The notes under the pieces were generated by a model, which was not told the DNA's origin, did not search any database, and saw only the letters and a program-made list of their open reading frames with translations. From Zygnema cylindricum (taxonomy: Eukaryota > Streptophyta > Zygnematophyceae > Zygnematales > Zygnemataceae), in contig JBBHKE010002967.1 in the NCBI GenBank assembly GCA_037447655.1, positions 1 to 15,373 on the forward strand: a DNA stretch of 15,373 nt, read 5' to 3'. The position numbers and the translations under genes were made by a program. This document shows positions 9,286 through 15,373 of this stretch, one piece after another (position 1 is the first letter of the stretch; each line of letters opens with the position of its first letter).

Positions 9286-9332
9286 TTATCCCCTCCCCTC
9301 CCTCCCCTCCCCTCCCTCCCCTCCCTCCCTGT
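9286..9332 (+). repeat. CCCCTCCCCTCC tract
   Basis: C/T-only sequence built of CCCCT and CCCT units. It produces Pro-rich frames on + and Gly-Arg-rich frames on minus. By analogy with the tracts in the RWP-RK introns it may mark an intron of a + strand transcript. Confidence 0.8.
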
Positions 9333-9392
9333 TCTTTGCGCCTTTCGACAAGGTCAATATCAACATGCTCCATCTCTCTTCGACAACCGTGA

Positions 9393-9800
9393 ATCAATAT
9401 TTTTACTCTCACGTCGTCATTTGTAAGCGGGGATATAGACTCCGATAACGATCCGGAAGGTTGGAGGTTGGGAGAAATTTGGATGGTTGGGAGAGGTTCG
9501 GATGGTTGTGAGAGGTTTAGACCACTCACAGATGATAGGTTGTTCGCATGAGATCCGTTTTCCTTCAATGGTGGCATTGAGAAGGGAAGGAAGCAGTTAA
9601 GGAAGACCATTGAAGATCATCGTAGGGATAGAGGTCAAGGAAAACCAAATGACCATGACAAGAAACGCCAATCTGAGATTCTTTCTTTTTACCCCTCGAT
9701 ACGTCCTTTTCAAAATGAATGTTTCGGAAGACGGAAATCGGTTAAGGGGTTTGGGGGGGGGCGGTCCACCAGCACCTCCACCTACGATGCCAAGCTTTGA
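9393..9800 (+). pseudogene. Coding-like frame with one internal TGA; no family recognised
   Basis: From ATC 9393 to TGA 9798-9800 one + frame has a single internal stop, TGA 9549-9551. The composition is protein-like: GDIDSDNDPEGWRLGEIW before the stop and IEDHRRDRGQGKPNDHDKK, then ILSFYPSIRPFQNE, after it. It has no ATG at the start and would need splicing at both ends. An 18-19-bp DNA repeat (GGATGGTTGGGAGAGG, then GGATGGTTGTGAGAGG, 9481-9518) lies inside. The minus strand is also open (9242-9610, 122 codons), which weakens the case. It could be a decayed exon, two exons with a tiny intron over the TGA, or chance. No function is proposed. Confidence 0.25.
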
Positions 9801-9858
9801 TATGTTAATCTCTAATTCATACACTTGAGGAACAGTGACTGACAAAACGGATAAATCC

Positions 9859-9946
9859 CTCACTCTCTCTCTCACTCCCCCTCTCCCCCCACCTCTCTCC
9901 CCCCTCTCCCTCCCCCCTCTCCCTCCCCCTCTCCCTCCCCCTTTGA
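9859..9946 (+). repeat. CTCTCCC tract
   Basis: About 88 bp of C/T, mainly CCCTCTCCCTCC units, on the + strand, following the coding-like frame at 9393-9800 by about 60 bp. Same type and orientation as the tracts in the RWP-RK introns. Confidence 0.85.
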
Positions 9947-11152
9947 TTCTCATTCAAGTTCCATACAGAAAACCCCCAACCCCTCGTTCTCTCCCTACCC
10001 CCATGCTTGTTCACTTTCTCGTCCCACCTTCTTTAAATTTGGTTTGTACTTTGGCTCATTCCCACCATATTTCTAATGAGGAACCTATTTTGGCGCTGGG
10101 ATTAAAAATCAACGGTTGGGATGTGCCCACTACTGCCTTTAGAGCACCTTTTTTTTTCTATCGCTTGCGAAATTCAAGAAAATCGTATAAAATAACACAA
10201 CATATAACAATAATAATAACACAACATAATTGACTAAAGAGTTGAGGAGGTATTGTCTGTCAAAGTTTCCCGAAACTGCGCCAGAAGGCTGCTTTGGCAC
10301 CTTCATACCTCGTAGCTTGATCATTCAAATAAAGATAACTTAAGTGGTAGGATTATAAATATAATACTTTATTTCGACGTCAAACTAGAGACCAAACCGC
10401 TTATCGATCTGATCAGCATTGTCACTCAAAAACAGCTTCCCACTAACTCCAAAAATGGTCCTTAAACTCCTCCGTATATATCAAATGGCTAAGTAATAAG
10501 GTTCAACCAGGCGATAAATGTAATTGTGCATGGCATCTATCAGTCGGGTGGAACTTTCATCCTCTCACATGTAATCATCACATTTTCTCATTTACTCATA
10601 AAGAAAAAGTTGACGATTCTCTCCCAATTTTTCCAATTTTCCCTCTCACCTACACCTTTTTCATTATATCTTAGTAGACATATAAGTTCTTCCCCAATAT
10701 TCCTTTGTTCAACTCCCATTCTCTATTTCCCATCCATTTCCAACAGTCACCCCTTTTCTCCTTTCCCCCTCCATTTCCATATGTATTCCATTCGTTGACT
10801 AACCATGATGAGCACCTCATCTTCCCCCACTTTTATCTTTTCACCACCTCCACCTATCCCTCACATTGTCAAATCTTATCACCGGGGACATCAATGCTTT
10901 AGGAGTTTCTTCGCCATCGCAGCAAAAAACTCTTGGTTACGTTATCGCGCATAATTATGTCGAGGTGTCCAAACCCAGTTGTTACACATGGGTTGGTTAT
11001 ATATATATCCCTTACACCTTATTTATCATTGAAAAACCCCATATTCAAGTTTGGTTGTGCAAGTCATACTAGGAGCTATCACCAACTTGCAACTCTTGGC
11101 AACCCTTCCTCTAGAGACCCTCTAACACATTCGTGGCCTCCTCTTCCATCTA
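9947..11152. other. Region without a confident gene
   Basis: Contains a further loose C/T-rich stretch (about 10618-10775) and an AACAATAATAATAACACAAC repeat near 10200. A minus-strand frame over 10139-10324 (start MIKLRGMKVPKQPSG) and the + frame near 10060-10200 (LKINGWDVPTTAFRAP) look mildly protein-like, but neither has a recognisable domain or convincing splice sites. Confidence 0.4.
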
Positions 11153-11200
11153 TACCGTGTATCGCTATTAGTGTTAACACTAATAGCGATTCATGGTGTA
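11153..11200. mobile_element. 48-bp TA-flanked palindrome, minimal MITE
   Basis: A perfect 30-bp palindrome at 11161-11190 (half-site ATCGCTATTAGTGTT) is flanked by TACCGTGT on the left and TCATGGTGTA on the right, with TA at 11153-11154 and 11199-11200. It is the termini of the MITE family joined with no interior, able to form a hairpin on either strand. Confidence 0.85.
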
Positions 11201-11281
11201 GCATCTCCAACAAGGGATGGGCATTTGCATTTGCGTGCAAATTATATTTGACGCATCGAACATCGGCGACAAGATGGACAG

Positions 11282-12640
11282 TACACCGTCCATTGATGTT
11301 ATTGCTGCATTCACTCTAGAAATGGATGATGAATGTGATGAGGAAACGAATGATCCCATACCATTCATTCCGCAAAAAAACAAAAAGAGAGGCGCCAAAC
11401 AGGTCGACCGCTCGCCTGTCAACCTTTTTGGAGCGTAGCGACGGACAAAACATACGGTCAAGTGCGTCAAAACTTGACAACTGTGGTAAGTCATCTTATT
11501 TTCCGGAAAACCTTTTCGGAATGCAGAAATCCGACTTCGAAAAAACATGGTTGTATCTCGAATGAATGATCCGTACTGTAACGAAATTTTATAAAATGCT
11601 AGCCCATAAACAAATAGCCAATCAAAGTCATCTAAAATAGAACGTATTAAAATGTAATCTTAAAACTTAGGGTCAAGTTCCATCACTCGTTTCTGTAATA
11701 GTACGGCTAACTCTACGGGCCAGGTTTATTGAGTCGATGTTCCATCACGTAGAGTCTGTAATCCACGTGTTATACATTGAGGGGCACCACGTGGGTTTTG
11801 ACCGGATATATAAAATCTTTTAAAAATCTTCACACCGACAAAATTTACTTCAAATCTTCACTTTCGTACCATGTACCTGCGTAACAAGTCATAAAACGAC
11901 AGAATCTTTGTACTTTCTGCAAACGCCAGTCTTTTACGCCAGCTCATTTTTTGGATTCCTGTTTTAGAACATAACGAAAACTCTTCGCTGGAAATAGTGT
12001 GACGAAAGAAATTGCGCGACGAAGGACCGTTTCGAGATTACTTTTTAAATTTTCAGTTGCATTTTGAAAAGTACATACCATGTATAAATTTCGTCAAATT
12101 TCGTTGGCTTTACATCATGACACGTAGCTTTTTCGTCCAGCGTGTCACTATTAATTATTTTCTGTATCTGCCAACCCACCTCTTACAGGTACGTTGGCAG
12201 CTACAGAGACAAATGAAGAGAACGCTTCGCGGATGAACATCCCACGGTCAGTGTTACCTCCCAGACCTTCGAAGAATATTGGCAAAATTCTCTGTAATGT
12301 ATGTTTTCTATAAAAACAAAATAAGCGGTACGTTCTGGTACGGATTGTCGCGGATTTCTGTAAACTACCCCAGTTTTCGTCTGATGGAACTTGGCCCTTA
12401 TTTGGATCTTTGACGAAACGTCCTCCCCCTTTCTTACCGATGGTTTGGTACGGACGTATTTGAGTCATCGGCGACTAATCGTACGGAAACATGAATCACA
12501 TCGCGACGTTTTTGTTGACGTGAGGTGACATCAAAGGCGATTCACGTCCAAACAAAAAAAAGGACATTCATTTACTCATCTCATTCATCATCCATTTCTA
12601 GTGTGAATGCAGCATCGCAAGTGGATTATTGGAGTTAGTA
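11282..12640. mobile_element. Possible fold-back element of about 1.36 kb
   Basis: A 49-bp arm starting GCTGCATTCAC near 11306 recurs in inverted orientation near 12565-12613, with about 45 of 49 bases equal. Outside each arm the sequence runs to a TA (11282-11283 and 12639-12640). A second inner inverted pair is AGGGTCAAGTTCCATCA (about 11671) against AGGGCCAAGTTCCATCA (reverse complement, about 12384-12400). The left arm is open as a frame (11217-11438, LEMDDECDEETND); the right copy of the same frame has stops. No transposase recognised. The outer boundaries are inferred. Confidence 0.45.
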
Positions 12641-12774
12641 CATAATGAAAATTACTACTGTAAAATATGTTATCAACGTGGCCAATATGGGCCAATTTCT
12701 AAATAGTGTTATATTGAGTTATTGACAGTACAGAATGGTTAATTATAATACCGAGATGGCAGTTACTGTAGCTG

Positions 12775-12951
12775 TACACTATAGTATCCGTGCACACTTC
12801 ACCGATTATTCGGACGGTTGCGATGCAAACATAGGATCCTTAGATTTTGATTGGCGGTCTCCAAACCGAAACTGTACATGTGTGCACGGAAGAAAATTAC
12901 AGTCGCGACAAAAACATTAAACGCTGATAAGTGACAACGATACACGGTGTA
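12775..12951. mobile_element. TA-flanked MITE-like element, diverged
   Basis: The right terminus reads, in reverse complement, TACACCGTGTATCGTTGTCA, and the left TACACTATAGTATCCGTGCA; both begin at TA and align with small gaps. Inside, CCGTGCACAC near 12790 and GTGTGCACGG near 12880 form a second inverted pair. About 177 bp. Frames within (from 12735) are not recognised. Confidence 0.5.
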
Positions 12952-13042
12952 CTTTAGTCACTAATTTTTGGCGTCGAAGTGTACGGCGTGTAGAAATACT
13001 AAAAAGTCAAAAGCTTTCTCGTGTTTGCCAGTATATGTACGG

Positions 13043-13073
13043 TACACCGTGTATCGCTATTAGTGTTACCGTA
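13043..13073 (+). mobile_element. Solo MITE terminus
   Basis: TACACCGTGTATCGCTATTA, then GTGTTACCG, lies between TA at 13043-13044 and TA at 13072-13073. It is the cleanest copy of the shared terminus. No partner in the opposite orientation is seen to its right within a plausible distance; the inverted GATACACGGTGTA at 12939-12951 points away from it. Confidence 0.6.
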
Positions 13074-13277
13074 CTGTAAATACTGTAGATTAACTGTTTC
13101 TGGAAAGCTGAAGCCTTTAATAACATTTTTATCTTCGGAATCTCCTTCTTAAAGCCACTCCAATTCAGTCCAGTTGGACAGCTCTCTCTTTGAGCCTTGG
13201 AGCTGTGGCACCAAGTGTGCACCGAGCCCTAGAGTGAGTGCACTCTCCATCTTAAGGGAACACATATCAAGTAAAAG

Positions 13278-13352
13278 TACTCTACAGTACTGTACCATCT
13301 GATTTTTCACTATCTCTCTGAATGTGACACATGAGTACAGTACTGTAGTATA
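13278..13352. repeat. Short inverted repeat (hairpin) with CTACAGTACTGTA arms
   Basis: The left arm TACTCTACAGTACTGTA (13278-13294) pairs with TACAGTACTGTAGTATA (13336-13352), including a perfect 13-bp core, with a 41-base loop. The core itself holds the palindrome TACAGTACTGTA. It may be a small separate element or a hairpin; no TA-family terminus is present. Confidence 0.6.
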
Positions 13353-13482
13353 TCGAATAAAAACCCTAAAAAGCCTGGAAAAACCCTCACATGAATGTTT
13401 GCAAATTTCAACATTGTTGATAAGTTTTGAAAGCACAAACGAGTGCAATTTCTTTCCTTTCTTGTTTTCCAGCTGTCACATT

Positions 13483-13552
13483 GTTCTCCTCTTCCCCTTT
13501 CCCTCTCCCCTTTCCCGTCCCTCTGCTCCCTCTTCCTTTCCTCTCCCTCTCA
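13483..13552 (+). repeat. C/T tract upstream of the QPT exon
   Basis: About 70 bp nearly free of purines on the + strand. If the tracts mark starts of + strand introns, it would sit in an intron ahead of the QPT exon, which would agree with an upstream exon carrying a targeting peptide. Confidence 0.75.
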
Positions 13553-13610
13553 TCGAAATGAAAAATGAATCTGCATTTCAATTTGATTTGAATTTGTATT
13601 GAATTCAACA

Positions 13611-13665
13611 TTGAAGTTGAAATTGAAACTCAAACTGGAACTGAAACTGAAATTGAACTGAAACT
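13611..13665 (+). repeat. TGAAAC/TGAAAT hexamer repeat
   Basis: Degenerate six-base units (TTGAAA, CTGAAA, CTGGAA, ATTGAA) run to about 15 bp before the AG at 13681-13682. Simple sequence, no coding meaning seen. Confidence 0.75.
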
Positions 13666-13713
13666 AGTCTTATTCTCCGTAGGTTGTTCGGCAAGAGCTA
13701 TTTGAGCAGCAGC

Positions 13714-13798
13714 ATGAAGGTCGCCCCTCCCTCCCATCCCACGGCTGACATTTTGAGCATTGTGCGATTAGCGTTGTCGGAGGACGCCGGAGACCGAG
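13714..13798 (+). CDS. QPT: Quinolinate phosphoribosyltransferase, first recognisable exon, plant type
   Basis: The frame from ATG 13714 reads MKVAPPSHPTADILSIVR followed by LALSEDAGDR and a split Gly codon at the donor GAG|GTTAGA (13799). Plant QPT/NadC enzymes start their core with a PPSHPT...LALAEDAG...GDVT pattern, so this is read as the N-terminus of the enzyme that converts quinolinate and PRPP to nicotinate mononucleotide, CO2 and PPi in de novo NAD synthesis. In plants it is plastid-targeted. The expected continuation, GDVT and the catalytic barrel, is not found before the right edge, so the following intron must be longer than 1.57 kb or the gene is broken. The frame stays open upstream to 13657, and an AG at 13681-13682 could make this an internal exon (LFGKSYLSSS before the Met) with a transit peptide further upstream; I cannot find that exon. 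The match is short (29 residues). Confidence 0.7.
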
Positions 13799-13869
13799 GT
13801 TAGATATACTTTATATCTTTTCTCTCGTTATATATATATACTTATTCACTTTTCCTGGTCTTGTTCTTC

Positions 13870-14114
13870 AAAGCCCTAAAAAACTCTGGAAATTTCAAAT
13901 CCTAGGAAACTCAAGAAAGTCCCTAGAAAGCCCTGAAAACCATTGATAGAGCAAGACCTTAGATGACCTTAAAATAAATATAAAAAACCGTAGAAATAAA
14001 CCCTGAAAAACCCTTGAAAAATCCTGAAAAACCCTTGAAAACCCTTCAAAGACCCTGTAAAACCCTGAAAAACCCTGAAAAACCCTGAAAAACTTTGAAA
14101 AACCCTGAAAAAGT
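13870..14114 (+). repeat. CCCTGAAAAA degenerate tandem repeat in the QPT intron
   Basis: About 245 bp of 10-12-bp units, most regular at 14050-14112 (AAAAACCCTG repeated) and decayed toward 13870 (CCCTAAAAAA, CCCTAGAAAG). A related AAACCCTAAAAAGCCTGGAA stretch lies at 13362. The unit resembles plant-type telomere CCCTAAA loosely, but the sequence is internal and irregular. Confidence 0.8.
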
Positions 14115-14410
14115 GTATAGGTCGAATGCGCGAGATGATTCCACCTCCAATCCCATTTAAATTACCTCACTTTAAGTGCTTCTGCTCCAAAACATTTGCT
14201 ACCTTATTTGTTTTTTCACCTTTTTATGGAAGAGTCATAGTTTTAAAGACCTAATTCAAGGACTTGACCTTCATATCCCCTCTCCTCCCTCTCAGCTAAA
14301 ACTTCTCCTAATGTTAAGCACAAGAGAGATTTTTATGTATGATTTTTTCATTGTAACTAAGAAGTATTTCTATCGTTTGTTCGAAATGTGCAAAGTTGTA
14401 CGGAATGTGG
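14115..14410. other. Stretch between repeat and MITE, no gene recognised
   Basis: This would contain QPT exon 2 if the intron were short, but no frame gives the expected GDVT continuation. A frame from 14176 (86 codons) is hydrophobic and resembles nothing known to me. Confidence 0.4.
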
Positions 14411-14595
14411 TACACTGCTCATCGCTATTAGACTAACGCTTAATCTAAGTCGTGTTTTTTTTACCTGGAATCATGAACTAGTATTAATAACACCTATTAA
14501 ATAAGTGGCCCAAAGGAGCCACATTGAAAACATAATTTAATGTTGTTAATTTTAACGTTAATAATTCACTAAATCTAATAGCGATGGACGGTGTA
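14411..14595 (+). mobile_element. TA-flanked MITE in the QPT intron, subfamily 2
   Basis: Terminal inverted repeats are the best of the longer copies: left TACACTGCTCATCGCTATTA, right (reverse complement) TACACCGTCCATCGCTATTA, 17 of 20 equal, bounded by TA at 14411-14412 and 14594-14595. The interior matches the two copies in TRM7 intron 2. 185 bp, non-coding. Confidence 0.85.
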
Positions 14596-14626
14596 CCACC
14601 CTTTTTCTTTGTTAGTAGCTTGGAGC

Positions 14627-15300
14627 GTACTAATTTTTTTTTGCTATATGAAAATCTTGTAAAAAAGTCACACTGTTCCTCGGACTTTTGTACATTTTGA
14701 CTATAATTTATAGTCATGGTAGGTAGAATGTTCAAATTTTCTATTGATAGTGGCTAAATTTTTTCTTGTTTCTATTCATGCTTCTTATAATTTTTCTAGC
14801 TTTTGATGATAGTAGTTATAATTTTCATTTTTTTATCCATGGTAGCTATAATTTATTAAAAAAGTAATTTTGAAGATTGCTCTTTAAGGTAGCTATACTC
14901 ATTTTAGTTCCTATTTGTAGAAGCTTTAATGTTTACATCTTCTATTGGTAGTAGCTAAAATCTATATAGTTTCTATTCATGGTAGCTATATAACTTCTAT
15001 TTTCCTCTAATAGTAGCTATTTCAAGAGGCCTATGGCTCTTTGAAAGACTCTCTAGTATTCTTTTTTCTTTGAGTAAATCTTGTAGAAAAGTCAAACTAA
15101 CACGCAAAGTTTGACAAATTTTTGTACATTTTGACTTTAGTTTCTATCTATGGTAGCTCTAATATTGATAATTTCTGTTAATAATTGTTATATCTGTATT
15201 TTCTATTCATTTTATTTCTATTCATTATAGTTATGATTTTTATTTCCTTGGAAAACCCTAATGAAAAAGACCAATGCCTCTTTGACAGTCTCTCTATCAG
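14627..15300 (+). repeat. Composite AT-rich repeat with GGTAGCTATA units
   Basis: A block at about 14650-14720 (AAATCTTGTAAAAAAGTCA, TTTTGTACATTTTGACT) recurs at about 15075-15155. Between them, variants of ATGGTAGCTATAATTT and TTCTATTCAT recur about ten times every 30-50 bp. GGCTCTTTGAAAGACTCTCT (about 15035) has a second version near 15275. All would lie within the QPT intron. The edge toward 15373 is featureless. Confidence 0.6.
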
Positions 15301-15373
15301 TAAACCTTAGAATGCAATTTAGCTTTCCAATTCAGTTAAAACCCTAAATGTTCATCAATTTTTGTAGAACACC

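Noticed and set aside
9549-9551. TGA read as an amino acid (recoding or selenocysteine)
   Set aside because: TRM7 and the RWP-RK gene use TGA as stop, and no family match supports a selenoprotein here.
9597-9953. Minus-strand Gly-Arg-rich 118-codon frame with a hydrophobic C-terminal part
   Set aside because: Half of it is the complement of the C/T tract at 9859-9946, and the other half competes with an open + frame. No domain was recognised.
13870-14114. CRISPR-like or telomeric array
   Set aside because: Units are 10-12 bp with no spacers, so it is not CRISPR. It is internal and irregular and differs from CCCTAAA, so it is not called a telomere.
1-15373. tRNA, rRNA, or viral or retrotransposon coding regions
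   Set aside because: No cloverleaf, rRNA core, reverse transcriptase, integrase or capsid motif was recognised on either strand; a covariance-model search was not possible.

Overview
The window is a piece of a nuclear genome from an intron-rich eukaryote. Three partial or complete genes lie on the + strand: the 3' half of a TRM7/FTSJ1-type tRNA 2'-O-methyltransferase (51-3878), a compact RWP-RK domain transcription factor (5442-8012), and the first recognisable exon of a quinolinate phosphoribosyltransferase of plant type (13714-13798), whose remaining exons lie beyond the right edge. All three were found by assembling short exons across GT-AG introns; single open reading frames do not show them.

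The host is uncertain. RWP-RK proteins are known from the green lineage, red algae, amoebozoans and some stramenopiles. The QPT exon resembles plant enzymes. The long pyrimidine tracts, always on the coding strand and often just after a 5' splice site, recall Physarum-like introns. I infer a protist or alga and do not name a species.

Layout: 51-3878 TRM7 with four introns, which carry a 95-bp tandem repeat, two inverted MITE copies, an A-rich repeat, one further MITE and a TTGACT hexamer array. 3879-5441 is an intergenic region with poly(A) signals, a CRE-like palindrome, dispersed direct repeats and a 25-bp tandem array close to the RWP-RK start. 5442-8012 is the RWP-RK gene (four exons, 903 nt, 300 aa). 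8013-13713 has no confident gene; it holds a (CT)27 microsatellite, pyrimidine tracts, several MITEs, a possible 1.36-kb fold-back element and one coding-like frame with an internal TGA (9393-9800). 13714-15373 is the QPT exon followed by an intron full of repeats and another MITE.

The most unusual content is a family of small TA-flanked inverted-repeat elements sharing a terminus like CACCGTGTATCGCTATTAG. I see about eight copies or remnants in 15 kb, from a 48-bp palindrome to about 230-bp elements, several inside introns. No transposase was recognised. The three genes have housekeeping (tRNA modification, NAD synthesis) or regulatory roles and show no evident functional link. All assignments come from reading the sequence; no search was run.
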